Below, piece by piece: positions 50,749 to 60,624 of a DNA stretch of 63,355 nt. Numbering within the stretch: the stretch's first letter is position 1; each line of letters opens with the position of its first letter. Both the position numbers and the translations under genes were made by a program. The notes beneath the pieces were generated by a model. It was not told the DNA's origin. It did not search any database and was given only the letters and a program-made list of their open reading frames with translations. Source of the stretch: Bifidobacteriaceae bacterium (GTDB taxonomy: Bacteria > Actinomycetota > Actinomycetes > Actinomycetales > WQXJ01). The stretch covers positions 1-63,355 of the forward strand of contig JAISSX010000062.1 of NCBI GenBank assembly GCA_031272885.1, given 5' to 3'.

Positions 50749-50907
50749 AAGAGGGGCGCGGGGCGGAGCCGGACCGGAGCCGGGACCGGAGCCGGACCGG
50801 GGCTGGACAGGGACAGGACCGGAACCAGGGCAGGATTGGATGGTCGAGGCTGGATGGTCGGGCCTGGTCGGGCAGGAGTCAAGGCGGCGAAAAGGAGGGA
50901 GGGCGGG

Positions 50908-51654
50908 GTGGCGAAGCAGTCGGGAGCCAAGAAGGTGGTGCCGGCGTTGATTGGTCTAATCCTGGCCATTGGCGCAGCCGCGGTAGTACAGCACCTGCGG
51001 GTCGGCAGTGATCCTGACGACGTGTCTTTGGGTGCCACCACGCTTGGCCGCGCCCTGAGCGAAGACCAGACCGCCGCTTGGGCTGCCACCACCCTGGCGA
51101 ACCTGCCGGTGATCAGCCGCGCCGACCTGGCCGAGGCCAAGAACCACCCTTATGATCGCGCCGCCTTCCCACATTGGGAGGAAGCCACCGTTGGCGGCTG
51201 GGGTGCCCAATACACCGGCTGCACCGCCCGCCAGGCCACCATGATTCGGGACGGTCAAGGCGTGGTGGTGGAACCAGAAGACTGCTGGGTGGCCAAAGGC
51301 GCCTGGACCGACCCGTACACCGGTGACGTTTCAACCCAGTACGGTGCCGTGTCGGTTGACCACGTGGTGCCACTGGCGGCGGCGTGGAAGGCCGGCGCCT
51401 GGCAATGGAGTGAGGCACAGCGCACAAAGTTCGCCAACGACCCTGATGAACTGGCCGCGGTGGGCTACGACGTCAACCAAGACAAGGGCGCCAAGGGGCC
51501 GGATGAGTGGCTGCCGGACAACCCAGATGCCTGGTGCGCCTACGCCGTCCGGTGGATCGCCGTCAAGGACGAGTACGCCCTACCGCTGCTGAACGAGGAC
51601 GAACGCACCGCCCTGGAGCGCGCCTTGGATACTTGCGCAGCCGATGGCGCGTGA
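50908..51654 (+). CDS. Secreted or membrane-anchored HNH (DUF1524/GmrSD-C-like) nuclease
   Basis: This 248-residue protein starts at GTG 50908 behind AAGGAGGGA. An N-terminal basic stretch and one membrane segment (~11-28, VVPALIGLILAIGAAAVV) act as signal or anchor. The C-terminal domain has the pattern of actinobacterial extracellular HNH proteins: Cys pair (YTGCTARQ...PEDCWV), catalytic VDHVVPLAAAWKAGAW, VNQDKGAKGPDEWLPD and CAYAVRWIAVK. It would cut DNA outside the cell for nutrition or competition. Its last codons and stop are copied twice downstream (51731-51836). Confidence 0.88.
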   Translation: MAKQSGAKKVVPALIGLILAIGAAAVVQHLRVGSDPDDVSLGATTLGRALSEDQTAAWAATTLANLPVISRADLAEAKNHPYDRAAFPHWEEATVGGWGAQYTGCTARQATMIRDGQGVVVEPEDCWVAKGAWTDPYTGDVSTQYGAVSVDHVVPLAAAWKAGAWQWSEAQRTKFANDPDELAAVGYDVNQDKGAKGPDEWLPDNPDAWCAYAVRWIAVKDEYALPLLNEDERTALERALDTCAADGA

Positions 51655-51836
51655 CACGCCGAGCGGGTCCGGTCCGGCTGCGGCGATGACCGCTGGTGTT
51701 GGAACGGCCCCCGTGGCGCGGATGGACCAGCCGATGGCGCGTGACACGCCGAGCGGGTCCGGTCCGGCTGCGGCGATGACCCGCTGGTGTTGGAACGGCC
51801 CCTGTGGCGCGGATGGACCGGCCGATGGCGCGTGAC
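51641..51836 (+). repeat. Tandem 90/91-bp repeat starting in the nuclease 3' end
   Basis: Units begin at 51641 (90 bp) and 51731 (91 bp, one extra C), with a partial third at 51822. Each begins CCGATGGCGCGTGAC, the last codons plus stop of the nuclease. The units are otherwise almost identical, so the duplication is recent. It ends about 30 bases before the rplU promoter and fills most of the 51655-52011 spacer. Confidence 0.85.
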
Positions 51837-51863
51837 CTGGCTGGCGGACCAGGCGGGTTGCGT

Positions 51864-51893
51864 TTGACCCCGCGCCGCTCGCCAACGTAATCT
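51864..51893 (+). promoter_or_regulatory. Promoter of the rplU operon
   Basis: TTGACC (51864-51869) and TAATCT (51888-51893) are separated by 18 bases, a good match to the main sigma-factor consensus. It lies about 120 bases before rplU, leaving an untranslated leader with no known regulatory fold recognised. Confidence 0.65.
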
Positions 51894-52011
51894 ATTGCGT
51901 TGGTGTGTGCCCGTTTCCGGCATCATGGCTGTGGAGCCCGCGGCGCACAAAATCCTGCAGAACCGGATGCGGTGCCACGCGCGCCGCGGAACGATAGAGA
52001 AGAGCACGGGC

Positions 52012-52320
52012 GTGGTGTACGCGATTGTCAGGGCCTCAGGCCGTCAAGAGAAGGTCTCCGTTGGCGACCAGTTGGTGTTGGACCGTCTGAAGGGCGCGCC
52101 TGGCGAGACTATTGAGTTGCCGGCTCTGCTGTTGGTGGATGGCGACAAGGTGACCAGCTCACCCAAGGAGCTGGCCAAGGTCAAGGTGACGGCCGAGATT
52201 CTGGGCAACGAACGCGGCCCCAAGATTGCCATCCTGACCTACAAGAACAAGACCGGGCAGCGCCATCACCAGGGCCACCGGGCGGATCTGACCCGCGTCA
52301 AGGTCACCGGGATCAAGTAA
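52012..52320 (+). CDS. rplU: 50S ribosomal protein L21
   Basis: This 102-residue protein starts at GTG 52012 (GTG 52015 also fits). It has the whole L21 family sequence: VYAIVRASGRQEKVSVGDQL, LLLVDGDKVTSSPKELAKVK and the C-terminal KNKTGQRHHQGHRADLTRVK that contacts 23S rRNA. First gene of rplU-rpmA-obg-proB. Confidence 0.96.
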   Translation: MVYAIVRASGRQEKVSVGDQLVLDRLKGAPGETIELPALLLVDGDKVTSSPKELAKVKVTAEILGNERGPKIAILTYKNKTGQRHHQGHRADLTRVKVTGIK

Positions 52321-52338
52321 GGGAAGGGACCTAGAGCA

Positions 52339-52584
52339 ATGGCACACAAGAAGGGCGCCAGTTCTTCCAGGAACGGCCGCGATTCCAACGCCCAGCGTTT
52401 GGGCGTCAAGCTGTTCGGCGGCCAGGCGGTGCGCACCGGCCAGATCATCGTGCGGCAGCACGGCACCCACTTCCACCCGGGCACCGGTGTAGGCCGTGGT
52501 GGCGACGACACGCTGTTCGCGTTGGCGGACGGCCACGTTCAGTTTGGCCAGCGTGGCGGGCGCCGCGTGGTGGATGTGGTCTGA
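52339..52584 (+). CDS. rpmA: 50S ribosomal protein L27
   Basis: This 81-residue protein reads [20 protein letters not shown] and [20 protein letters not shown]. It starts directly with the A-K-K form, without the cleavable N-terminal extension known in Firmicutes. Its N terminus reaches the peptidyl-transferase centre. ATG 52339 follows GGAAGGGACC. Confidence 0.97.
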   Translation: MAHKKGASSSRNGRDSNAQRLGVKLFGGQAVRTGQIIVRQHGTHFHPGTGVGRGGDDTLFALADGHVQFGQRGGRRVVDVV

Positions 52585-52602
52585 GCTATTCGATTCGGCT
52601 TG

Positions 52603-52637
52603 AGGGGCGCGGCGGGTTAGGCCCGGCCGGCGCCCCT
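52603..52637 (+). terminator. Weak hairpin between rpmA and obg
   Basis: AGGGGCGC (52603-52610) and GCGCCCCT (52630-52637) can form an 8-base stem. There is no T-run, so it may only reduce read-through into obg or shape the mRNA end. Confidence 0.3.
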
Positions 52638-52682
52638 TCGCCATTCTTGGACACTGTTAAGCAGCACAAGGGGAGGTGACTG

Positions 52683-54221
52683 GTGGCCGCGTTCGTTGAC
52701 CGGGTGAAGTTGACGCTGACCGCCGGCAAGGGCGGCAACGGCTGCACCTCCATACGGCGGGAGAAGTTCAAGCCGTTGGCGGGGCCCGATGGCGGCAACG
52801 GCGGCCACGGCGGTTCGGTCATCTTCGAGGTTGATCCCCAGGTCACCACCCTGTTGGGCTACCATCACGCGCCCCACCAGCGGGCGGGCAACGGCGCCCC
52901 GGGTGAGGGTTCGATGCGCGGCGGCGCCAGGGGCGAGGACAAGGTCCTGAAGGTGCCGGACGGCACGGTCATCAAGACACCCGAAGGTGAGGTCTTGGCC
53001 GACCTGGTGGGCCCGGGCGCCCGCTACGTGGCAGCCCAGGGCGGCCAGGGCGGTTTGGGCAACGCGGCCCTGGCTTCCACCAAGCGCAAGGCGCCTGGGT
53101 TCGCCCTGTTGGGTGAGCCGGGCGAGGAACGCGAAGTGGTCTTGGAGTTGAAGACCATCGCCGATGTCGCCCTGGTGGGTTTTCCTTCGGCCGGCAAGAG
53201 TTCGCTGATCGCCGCCATGTCTGCCGCCCGGCCCAAGATTGCGGACTATCCGTTCACCACCTTGGTGCCGAACCTGGGCGTGGTGCAGGCGGGCGAGAGC
53301 CGGTTCACCATGGCGGACGTACCCGGCCTGATTCCGGGGGCCAGCGAGGGCAGGGGCTTGGGATTGGAGTTCCTGCGGCACATCGAACGCACAGCGGTGA
53401 TCTGCCATGTGTTGGACTGCGCCACGCTGGAGCCGGGCCGCGACCCGGTGAGCGACTATGAGGCCCTGGAACAGGAGCTGGCCGCCTACGCCGAGGACCT
53501 CGGCATCGAGGGCGCCAACCAGCCGCTGATGGAACGCCCGCGGGTGATTGTCCTCAACAAGGTGGATGTGCCAGAGGCCCTGGAACTGGCGGAACTGGTC
53601 CGCCCCGATCTAGAAGCGAAAGGCTGGCCCGTTGTGGTGGCCAGCGCCGTGTCCCACAAGGGTCTACGCGAACTGGGCTACACCTTGGCGGCCCAGGTGG
53701 CGGAAGGCCGCTCACGGGTGGCGCCGGCCGAGGAACAGGGCCGTCGGCGCATTGTGTTGCGCCCGGCGCCGGTGGACCAGCCGGCCTTCGAAGTCACTCT
53801 CCAACAGGCCTCTGGCCATACGTTTTACCAGGTCAGGGGCGTTAAGGTGGAGCGCTGGGTGGCCCAGACCGACTTCGCCAATGATGAGGCCGTGGGCTAC
53901 CTGGCGGACCGGCTGGCCAAGGCCGGCGTGGAGGAGGCCTTGGCCAAGGCGGGGGCCGTGGCGGGGGACGAGGTCGTCATCGGGCCCAGAGAAGGCGGCG
54001 TGGTGTTCGACTTTGAACCGATGCTGACCACGGGCGCCGAACTGCTGGGCGGCCCGCGCGGCTCGGACCCGCGCATCAGCCAACCGACCCGCCGCTCCAA
54101 CGCGCAGCGCCGCCGCGACTATCACGAGATGATGGACGCCAAGGCCGAGGCCCGTGAAGAGCTTTGGATGGAACGCGAGGCGGGCCACTGGGTGGACCCG
54201 GGGGAGGATCAGCCGGCATGA
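52683..54221 (+). CDS. obg: GTPase Obg/CgtA
   Basis: This 512-residue protein starts at GTG 52683 behind GGGGAGG. The glycine-rich Obg fold (1-158) reads [20 protein letters not shown]. The G domain (~159-335) has [10 protein letters not shown] (G1), TTLVPN (G2), [14 protein letters not shown] (G3) and NKVD (G4). An OCT domain (~355-435) follows, and then an actinobacterial C-terminal tail. It links ribosome assembly and the stringent response. The stop overlaps the proB start (ATGA). Confidence 0.97.
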   Translation: MAAFVDRVKLTLTAGKGGNGCTSIRREKFKPLAGPDGGNGGHGGSVIFEVDPQVTTLLGYHHAPHQRAGNGAPGEGSMRGGARGEDKVLKVPDGTVIKTPEGEVLADLVGPGARYVAAQGGQGGLGNAALASTKRKAPGFALLGEPGEEREVVLELKTIADVALVGFPSAGKSSLIAAMSAARPKIADYPFTTLVPNLGVVQAGESRFTMADVPGLIPGASEGRGLGLEFLRHIERTAVICHVLDCATLEPGRDPVSDYEALEQELAAYAEDLGIEGANQPLMERPRVIVLNKVDVPEALELAELVRPDLEAKGWPVVVASAVSHKGLRELGYTLAAQVAEGRSRVAPAEEQGRRRIVLRPAPVDQPAFEVTLQQASGHTFYQVRGVKVERWVAQTDFANDEAVGYLADRLAKAGVEEALAKAGAVAGDEVVIGPREGGVVFDFEPMLTTGAELLGGPRGSDPRISQPTRRSNAQRRRDYHEMMDAKAEAREELWMEREAGHWVDPGEDQPA

Positions 54222-55372
54222 GCCCCATAGTGCCTTCGACCCGCGCCGAACTGGCCGCCGCCCACCGCCTGGTGGTGAAGGTGGGTTCCAGCTCGTTGAC
54301 CGATGACGCCGGCCACCTGGACCCGGACAAGCTGACCGCGCTGGTGGACCAGTTGGCGGCCCACCGGGCGCGCGGCCACGAGGTGGTGTTGGTGTCATCC
54401 GGCGCCCAGGCCGCCGGGATGGGGCCACTGGGCCTGACCCGCAAGCCGAAAGACCTGGCCCAGGCGCAGGCGGCCGCCTCGGTGGGGCAGGGCCTGCTGA
54501 TGGCCCACTACACGCGGGCCTTCGCCGCCCACGGCCTGCAGGTGGGCCAGGTGCTGTTGACGGCGGAGGACGTGGTGCGGCGCAGCCACTACCGCAACGC
54601 GCTGCGGGTGTTGGGCGAACTGCTGCACAGCGGCATCGTGCCGGTGGTGAACGAAAACGACGCCGTGGCGACGGACGAGATCCGCTTCGGTGACAACGAC
54701 CGCCTTGCCGCCCTGGTGGCCCACCTGGTGCGGGCAGACGGCCTGGTGCTGCTGACCGACGTGGACGGGCTCTACACGGCCCCGCCCTCGCGGCCGGGCG
54801 CGCGGCGCATCGAGGAGGTCACCAGTTTCGACGACCTGGCGCCGGTGGAGGTGACCGGCCGTGGTTCGGCCGTGGGCACCGGCGGCATGGTGACGAAGGT
54901 GCAGGCCGCCGCCATGGCCTCGACCAGCGGCATCCCGGTGTTGCTGACCGATGCCGCCACCGTGGGCCAGGCCTTGACAGGTGCACCGGTGGGTACGTTC
55001 TTCCATGTCACCGGCCGGCGGGTGCCGGCCCGGCGGATGTGGTTGGGTTACGCCGCCCAGATGAAGGGTCACCTGGTGGTGGACGATGGCGCGGTGCGGG
55101 CCATCACGTCCGGCAAGAAGTCGTTGCTGGCCGTGGGGGTGGTTGGTTTCGCGGGTGAGTTCGGTGTGGGCGAACCGGTCGAAATCCGGTCCCTGGCCGG
55201 CCGGGTGGTGGCGCGGGGGTTGTCTGGCTTTACCTCGGCCGAACTGGCCCAGGTGAAGGGTCTTAGCGAAGACCAGATCGCGGCCGTGTTGGGGGCGGAC
55301 CGGGCGGTGCCGGCCGTCCACCGGGACGAGTTGGTGACCCAGGCCGGTTCACGCCGCCCCGAGGCGGCTTGA
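54218..55372 (+). CDS. proB: Glutamate 5-kinase with PUA domain
   Basis: This 384-residue protein starts at ATG 54218. The amino-acid-kinase domain has [54 protein letters not shown] and the ATP-site [12 protein letters not shown]. The PUA domain (~280-370) includes [20 protein letters not shown]. It makes glutamyl-5-phosphate, the first step to proline. Its partner proA is 3.2 kb downstream, after an insertion of four cell-surface genes. Confidence 0.97.
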   Translation: MSPIVPSTRAELAAAHRLVVKVGSSSLTDDAGHLDPDKLTALVDQLAAHRARGHEVVLVSSGAQAAGMGPLGLTRKPKDLAQAQAAASVGQGLLMAHYTRAFAAHGLQVGQVLLTAEDVVRRSHYRNALRVLGELLHSGIVPVVNENDAVATDEIRFGDNDRLAALVAHLVRADGLVLLTDVDGLYTAPPSRPGARRIEEVTSFDDLAPVEVTGRGSAVGTGGMVTKVQAAAMASTSGIPVLLTDAATVGQALTGAPVGTFFHVTGRRVPARRMWLGYAAQMKGHLVVDDGAVRAITSGKKSLLAVGVVGFAGEFGVGEPVEIRSLAGRVVARGLSGFTSAELAQVKGLSEDQIAAVLGADRAVPAVHRDELVTQAGSRRPEAA

Positions 55373-55454
55373 TATCAAGATGAGCAAGGTAGGCTGACCT
55401 GGCAGTGATCGGCCGAATAGGGGCGGTGCCGCCGCCCACTGAAGGAGCAGTTCC

Positions 55455-56669
55455 GTGACATCAACCCACGCCCTGAAGCCTGTTAGGGCCCGGCTGGCCG
55501 CCGTGGCCGGCGTCATCGCCGTTGGAATGCTGGCCGCCGTGGGGGCCGGCCCCGCCTGGGCGGAGGGTGAAACCCCTGCTGAGGGCTCTATCACGGCCAC
55601 ACCCAACACCAACCTGGCGGCCGGCAGCCAGGTGACGGTGACCGGGTCGGTGGCCACCTGCCGCGGGACGCAGGTGGACGACATGCTGCTGCTGGCGGTT
55701 GAGGGCCAGCCCGGCGAGGCCTATCCCGAGGACGGTATGAGCCTGGCGGGGACGTTCGCTGAACTGCCCACCGGCACCGATGACTTCACCTTGACTGTGA
55801 CGTTGAGCCCATTGATCGACCTGTTTGAGACCGTCGACATCCAGGTGGTGTGCAGCTATGACGACCCCGAACTTGGCGCCATCTTCATTCCCGTAGGCCG
55901 GGCCGCGGTCACGTCTCTGGCCGAAGTGCCGCCGCTGGTGGACCAGCCCACGCCCACCCTGCCGGCCGGCTTCGAGGGCATCCAGGTGAGCCAGACCGCG
56001 GGCCTCAAGAACGGCGACGTGGTGACGGTGACCGGGCCGACGGCACCCTGTGCCGGCCTGGAGCAGGCTTCCGTCTACGTGCTGGCGGTGGCGACGGAGG
56101 AACCGTATCCCACCGAGCTTGGGGCCGATGCCGCGGGCACCACCGAGTTGCCCGAGGGCGACGTTTGGACCGTGACCTACCTGTTGGGCGAGAACCCGGC
56201 CCGTTTCGCCGAGTTCGACCTGATTGCCCTGTGCCAGGGTTCCAGCGGCGAGGCCGTGCCGATTGGCCGGGTGACGGTCACCTCTGGCGAGGCCATCATC
56301 GAAGAGGCCGTGCCGGTAACGGAGGAGCCGACCCTGTTCGCCCCCACCGAGCCGGCTTCCGGCAATGCGGCCGATCCGGTGGATGATGGCGCGGCGGCCG
56401 GCGACGCCGGGGATGGTGGCACCGGCGAGGCGACCACCAACAGCGGGGCGATCCCGGGGGCCGTGTGGCCGCTGGCCGCCATCGGCGCCCTGGTGCTTGG
56501 CCTGATCGGTGCCTTCCTGGTGCGCCGGTCCCGTACCCGCGGCGACGACGACGAATCGGCAGCGCCGGCGGCGGCAGGGGCCACGGCCAAGGCGGACGAG
56601 GCAGACGGGCCAGGCGAAGCCTCAACCGAGCCCAGCGAGCCCGAGGACCCGGCCAAACCGGCCGCATAG
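55455..56669 (+). CDS. Membrane-anchored surface protein with two related beta domains
   Basis: This 404-residue protein starts at GTG 55455, with a signal peptide ending near GPAWA (~36). Two similar ~115-residue domains follow. Domain 1 reads AAGSQVTVTGSVATCRGTQV...VVCSYDDPELGAIFIPVGRA; domain 2 reads KNGDVVTVTGPTAPCAGLEQ...IALCQGSSGEAVPIGRVTVT. Each has one Cys pair. An acidic linker, one membrane segment (~338-357, WPLAAIGALVLGLIGAFLVR) and a long acidic cytoplasmic tail complete it. It has no LPXTG. It is placed with an LCP protein and a sortase, so it probably takes part in wall assembly or display. Function unknown. Confidence 0.7.
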   Translation: MTSTHALKPVRARLAAVAGVIAVGMLAAVGAGPAWAEGETPAEGSITATPNTNLAAGSQVTVTGSVATCRGTQVDDMLLLAVEGQPGEAYPEDGMSLAGTFAELPTGTDDFTLTVTLSPLIDLFETVDIQVVCSYDDPELGAIFIPVGRAAVTSLAEVPPLVDQPTPTLPAGFEGIQVSQTAGLKNGDVVTVTGPTAPCAGLEQASVYVLAVATEEPYPTELGADAAGTTELPEGDVWTVTYLLGENPARFAEFDLIALCQGSSGEAVPIGRVTVTSGEAIIEEAVPVTEEPTLFAPTEPASGNAADPVDDGAAAGDAGDGGTGEATTNSGAIPGAVWPLAAIGALVLGLIGAFLVRRSRTRGDDDESAAPAAAGATAKADEADGPGEASTEPSEPEDPAKPAA

Positions 56670-56771
56670 CCGTAGGTCAGCGCCGGCGCCGTGGCGCGAT
56701 GGCGCTGCGGCGCTCGCGCCGCCCGGCCAGCACGCGGTAACGGCCGCACGGGCAGGTACTAGTCTCAAGCT

Positions 56772-56924
56772 GTGACCTTTCCCCTGCGCTGGGTGCTGGG
56801 CGCCATCGGCGGCGCCTTGGCGGTGTTGACGCTGCTGTGTGTCACCATCGCCCTGAGCGGGGCCCAGGCCCGGCCCAACCCGGCCCCAACCGAGGTGGTG
56901 ACCACCATTGGGGCTGCACGCTAG
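56772..56924 (+). CDS. Small single-pass membrane protein (50 residues)
   Basis: GTG 56772 opens a 50-codon frame, too short for most gene finders. It has one clear membrane segment (LGAIGGALAVLTLLCVTIAL) and a short Pro-rich outer part. It ends 17 bases inside the start of the LCP gene, indicating coupled translation. It may be an accessory subunit of the LCP/sortase cluster; unrecognised. Confidence 0.5.
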   Translation: MTFPLRWVLGAIGGALAVLTLLCVTIALSGAQARPNPAPTEVVTTIGAAR

Positions 56925-57807
56925 GGTCCCGGGCCGGGACCGGGCCGGGCTGGCTTTGGCCGTGGCCGGCCTGTTGGTGCTGGTACTGGCTTTGGCGGGA
57001 GCGGCCGATGCCGCCCGGCTGGTGGGCCAGGTAAAGCGGGTGGCGCTGCCGCAGGCCCAGGCGCCGGCCGCCTCCGGTGAAACCTGGCTGTTGGTGGCGG
57101 CCGACGACACGGCCACCCTGGCGGACCTGATCGTGTTGGCGCAGGTGCCGGCCGGCCAGGACAGGCCAAGCGCCCTGCTGGCCGTGCCACGCGACCTGCT
57201 GGTGCAGACCGGCGAAGGGTCGCGTCGCCTGGGACTGACCTTGGGCCAAAGCCCGGCGGAACTGGCCGGCGCCCTGTGCACCGGTCTGGGCGTGCCGGTT
57301 GACCATCTGGTGATGGTGGAGGCCCGCGGCCTGGCGGCGGCGATCGACGCCGCCGGCGGTCTGACGATTGACCTGGGCGAACCGATGGCCGATGCTTCGG
57401 CCGGTTTCGACCTGGCTGGCGGGCCGCAGCGGGTCAGCGGTGCCGTGGCCACCGCCATCCTGGCCTACCGCGGCCTGGACGGCCGCGAAGCCGAGACGGG
57501 CGACGCCGTCAAGACCGAACACTCGGCCGCCGTGGGCGGGGCCGTGTTGGCCAAGTTGGGAGAGGCCATTGGCGGCTGGCGCGGCCTGCGCCGCATGGCC
57601 GCTGCCACCGGCGGCACGCTGACGGTGGACTACGGCACCAACTTGTTCCAGGCCGCCCGGGTGATCGGGGCCATCGACGGCCCGCTGCAGGCGCTGACCG
57701 TGGAGGCCACCGCCACCCAGGCCCAGTTGTTGGCCAGCCCGCAAACGATGGCGGACCTGGCGGCCCTGGGCTACCAGGCCGGTGGCTGCACGGTGGAGGG
57801 CCTGTGA
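56908..57807 (+). CDS. Divergent LytR-CpsA-Psr (LCP) family protein
   Basis: This 299-residue protein starts at TTG 56908. A membrane segment at ~12-34 precedes an LCP-like domain showing LLVAADDTATLADLIVLAQV, a weaker form of the usual GxDxxxxRxDTI; PSALLAVPRDLLVQTGEGSR, the expected SIPRD region; and VDHLVMVEARGLAAAIDAAG-GLTIDL. Active LCP enzymes attach glycopolymers to peptidoglycan. The key Arg-x-Asp is altered to LAD here, so activity is doubtful. It overlaps the sortase gene by four bases. Confidence 0.75.
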   Translation: MGLHARVPGRDRAGLALAVAGLLVLVLALAGAADAARLVGQVKRVALPQAQAPAASGETWLLVAADDTATLADLIVLAQVPAGQDRPSALLAVPRDLLVQTGEGSRRLGLTLGQSPAELAGALCTGLGVPVDHLVMVEARGLAAAIDAAGGLTIDLGEPMADASAGFDLAGGPQRVSGAVATAILAYRGLDGREAETGDAVKTEHSAAVGGAVLAKLGEAIGGWRGLRRMAAATGGTLTVDYGTNLFQAARVIGAIDGPLQALTVEATATQAQLLASPQTMADLAALGYQAGGCTVEGL

Positions 57808-58598
57808 GCCGCCGGGCGGCCTGGCTGACGGCCGGCGTGTTGGCCGGCGTGGCCTGCGCCCTGATCGTGTTTGTGCTGTTCAAGGCGGGTGGGCGGGAGG
57901 TTGCCCCGGTGACGCCGGCGCCATCGGGCAGCTATGCCATGGTGACCGCAACCGGCAGCCGGGCAGGCACCCCGGAACCCGACCCCACGACATCAGCCCC
58001 CGCGACGTCCAGCCCCACCCAGGCGCCGCCCTACAGCCAGGCCGGCCTGCCGGTGCACATCTACCTGCCCACCATCGGCGTCGACGCCGCCGTTGCCACC
58101 TATACGGCCGATGACGCGGCCGCCGGGGTGGACGGCACCACCGGCCAGCCCTGCCTAGTGGACGGCGTCATCACCTGCGTGGACCCGCCGCTGAACGACA
58201 CGGTCTACTGGCAGCAGGGTGGCGCCAACGGCGTTGGGTACGGCGACCAACCGGGGGAGGACTCCCAGGGCAATGTCTATCTGTACGGGCATGCGGGGGT
58301 GCGGGGCACAGGGGCGGTGTTCGACAACCTGGGCCAGTTGCAGCCCGGCGACACCTTCGAGGTCACCACCACCCTCGGCATCTTGACCTACCAGGTGGAT
58401 GAGGTGTGGAACGTGGACAAGAACGACTACACCTCGGACCCGCGGATCATCGACCAGGTGCCGGGCCGGCTACTGCTGGTGACCTGCGACCACCGGGCCG
58501 GGGCGGAACTGGTTAACGGGGGCTACGCCGCCAACAACCTGGTGGCCTCCACGCACGTGGTGGTGGGGGCGGCCAAACCCCTGCCCGATGACGGTTGA
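57804..58598 (+). CDS. Sortase, class E/F type
   Basis: This 264-residue protein starts at GTG 57804, overlapping the LCP gene. A membrane segment at ~8-28, a Pro/Thr linker and a beta-barrel domain follow. The catalytic pair is His163 in [12 protein letters not shown] and Cys228 in [13 protein letters not shown] nearby Arg231 follows the Cys more closely than the usual later Arg, so the active-site Arg is uncertain. Class E/F sortases join surface proteins to the wall or act as housekeeping enzymes. No LPXTG-type substrate was seen in the window. Confidence 0.88.
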   Translation: MSRRAAWLTAGVLAGVACALIVFVLFKAGGREVAPVTPAPSGSYAMVTATGSRAGTPEPDPTTSAPATSSPTQAPPYSQAGLPVHIYLPTIGVDAAVATYTADDAAAGVDGTTGQPCLVDGVITCVDPPLNDTVYWQQGGANGVGYGDQPGEDSQGNVYLYGHAGVRGTGAVFDNLGQLQPGDTFEVTTTLGILTYQVDEVWNVDKNDYTSDPRIIDQVPGRLLLVTCDHRAGAELVNGGYAANNLVASTHVVVGAAKPLPDDG

Positions 58599-58617
58599 TT
58601 GGTTACGCTTGGATGCC

Positions 58618-59898
58618 ATGACCGAGGTTGACGCCCACATCACCGAACAAGTCCACGCCATCGCCCTCAAGTCCCGCGCCGCCGCCCGCGAACTGGCCCT
58701 GGCCAGCCGTGCCACCAAGGACGCCGCCCTAGTGGCGATGGGCGACGCGCTGCTGGCAGCGGTGGACGGGATCGTGGCCGAAAACGAGGTGGATCTGGCC
58801 GCTGGGGCGGAAAACGGCCTGACCAAGGGCCTGTTGGACCGCCTGACGCTGACCCCGGAACGGATTCGCGGCATCGTCGAAGCGCTGCGCGAGGTGGCCG
58901 GCCTGCCTGATCCAGTGGGTGAGGTGGTGCGCGGCTCGACACTGCCCAACGGGCTCAAGCTGCGGCAGGTGCGGGTTCCGATGGGTGTGGTCGGCATGAT
59001 CTACGAGGCCCGGCCCAACGTCACGGTCGATGCCGCCGGGTTGGCTTTGAAGAGCGGCAACGCGGTGATTCTGCGGGGTGGCAGCGCGGCCGAGCGGACC
59101 AACCGGGCCATCATCGCGGCCCTGCGCGCCGGGGTTGAGAAGGTGGGCCTGCCGGGTGATTCGATCCAGACCATCGACCCGTTTGGCCGCGAGGGGGTGC
59201 GGGCCCTGATGCGGGCACGCGGCCTGGTCGATCTGCTGGTGCCGCGCGGCGGTGCCGGGCTAATCCAGACCGTGGTGCGCGAATCGGTGGTGCCGGTGAT
59301 CGAAACCGGCGTGGGCAACTGCCACGTCTACGTGGACGCGGCGGCGGACCTGGCGAAGGCGCTGCCCATCGTGATCAACTCGAAGACGCACCGGCCATCG
59401 GTCTGCAACGCGGCCGAGACCCTGCTGGTGGACCGGGCGGTGGCGGCCGAATTCGTGCCGCTGGCGCTGGCGGCGCTGGCTGAACGTGGCGTGGTGTTGC
59501 ACGGCGACCCTTCTGTGATTGAGCTGGCTCCCGCCGGCGTCGAGGTGGTGCAGGCCACGGAGGCGGACTGGGGCACCGAATACCTGGACCTTGAGATGGC
59601 GGTGGGGGTGGTCGATGGCGTGGAGGGCGCCATCGGGCACATTCAACGGTGGAGTTCCGGCCACACAGAGGCGATTGTGACCGAAGACCTGCGGGCGGCC
59701 GACCAGTTCGCGGCCCGGCTCGATTCGGCCGCCATCATGATCAACGCCTCGACCCGTTTCACGGACGGCGGGCAGTTCGGCTTGGGGGCGGAGATCGGTA
59801 TCTCGACGCAGAAGCTGCACGCTCGCGGGCCCATGGGCCTGGCCGAACTGACCTCGACCAAGTGGATCGCCGTGGGGGACGGGCAGGTGCGGGTCTGA
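58618..59898 (+). CDS. proA: Gamma-glutamyl phosphate reductase
   Basis: This 426-residue protein starts at ATG 58618; an upstream ATG at 58588 lies within the sortase gene. It is the complete Pro[41 protein letters not shown], and the catalytic Cys in [36 protein letters not shown] near the C terminus is conserved. It reduces glutamyl-5-phosphate for proline synthesis. Confidence 0.97.
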   Translation: MTEVDAHITEQVHAIALKSRAAARELALASRATKDAALVAMGDALLAAVDGIVAENEVDLAAGAENGLTKGLLDRLTLTPERIRGIVEALREVAGLPDPVGEVVRGSTLPNGLKLRQVRVPMGVVGMIYEARPNVTVDAAGLALKSGNAVILRGGSAAERTNRAIIAALRAGVEKVGLPGDSIQTIDPFGREGVRALMRARGLVDLLVPRGGAGLIQTVVRESVVPVIETGVGNCHVYVDAAADLAKALPIVINSKTHRPSVCNAAETLLVDRAVAAEFVPLALAALAERGVVLHGDPSVIELAPAGVEVVQATEADWGTEYLDLEMAVGVVDGVEGAIGHIQRWSSGHTEAIVTEDLRAADQFAARLDSAAIMINASTRFTDGGQFGLGAEIGISTQKLHARGPMGLAELTSTKWIAVGDGQVRV

Positions 59899-60015
59899 CG
59901 TGGATAAATCTGGCCGTGCCGCCGTGCCTAGCCCCCTCGGACGGGTTGGGGATGGGACACTGGCGGGTGACAGCGCCGGTTCCCCAGCAAGTGCGTCACC
60001 CCGGAAGGAGGCCGC

Positions 60016-60624
60016 GTGCCCGGTCAGCAGGGCCCTAAACGCGTGGGCGTGATGGGCGGCACCTTCGATCCGGTGCACCACGGCCACTTGGTGGCCGCCT
60101 CGGAGGCGGCCCATGTGTTTGCGCTGGATGAGGTCGTTTTCGTGCCCACCGGCCGGCCCGCCTTCAAGAAGGACCAGGCTGTCACCGAACCGGAACACCG
60201 CTATCTGATGACCGTCATCGCGACCGCCGCCAACCCGGATTTCACGGTCAGCCGGGTCGACATCGAGCGGGACGGGATGACATACACTATCGACACGTTG
60301 CGGGACCTGCACGCGGCCCGGCCCCAGGACGAGTTCTTCTTCATTACCGGCGCGGACGCTCTTGGTTCGATTCTGAAATGGAAAGATGCGGCCGATCTTT
60401 TCCGGTTGGCCCACTTTGTCGGGGTGACCCGGCCCGGCCACACGTTGAACGCCCACGGTCTGCCGGCCGAGGGTGTGTCGCTGCTGGAGGTGCCGGCGTT
60501 GGCGATCTCGTCAACCGATGTGCGGCGGCGGGCGGCCGCAGGGGCGCCAATCTGGTACCTGGTGCCCGATGGCGTGGTGCAGTACATAGGCAAACACGGC
60601 CTGTACAGGGGAGAGGTGACATGA
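60016..60624 (+). CDS. nadD: Nicotinate-nucleotide adenylyltransferase
   Basis: This 202-residue protein starts at GTG 60016 with AAGGAGG nine bases before. The nucleotidyltransferase signature [20 protein letters not shown] includes the HxGH motif, and the C-terminal [20 protein letters not shown] is the second signature. It adenylates nicotinate mononucleotide in NAD synthesis. The ATG of the next gene overlaps its stop by four bases. Confidence 0.96.
   Translation: MPGQQGPKRVGVMGGTFDPVHHGHLVAASEAAHVFALDEVVFVPTGRPAFKKDQAVTEPEHRYLMTVIATAANPDFTVSRVDIERDGMTYTIDTLRDLHAARPQDEFFFITGADALGSILKWKDAADLFRLAHFVGVTRPGHTLNAHGLPAEGVSLLEVPALAISSTDVRRRAAAGAPIWYLVPDGVVQYIGKHGLYRGEVT

Larger units (their letters stand above)
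50127..50907. other. 780-bp spacer built from repeats
   Basis: It contains family-2 copy B (50150-50229), an inverted-repeat patch (50337-50420), the 23-base block shared with 9858-9880, and family-1 copy D (50599-50748). The 50750-50890 part is purine-rich, with repeated GGACCGGAGCCGG-like units (about 50770-50825). No gene is called. Confidence 0.6.

Noticed and set aside
51644-51835. Small protein encoded by the 90-base tandem repeat
   Set aside because: It arises from repeated nuclease 3'-end sequence, and the 91-base unit breaks the frame, so selection for coding is unlikely.
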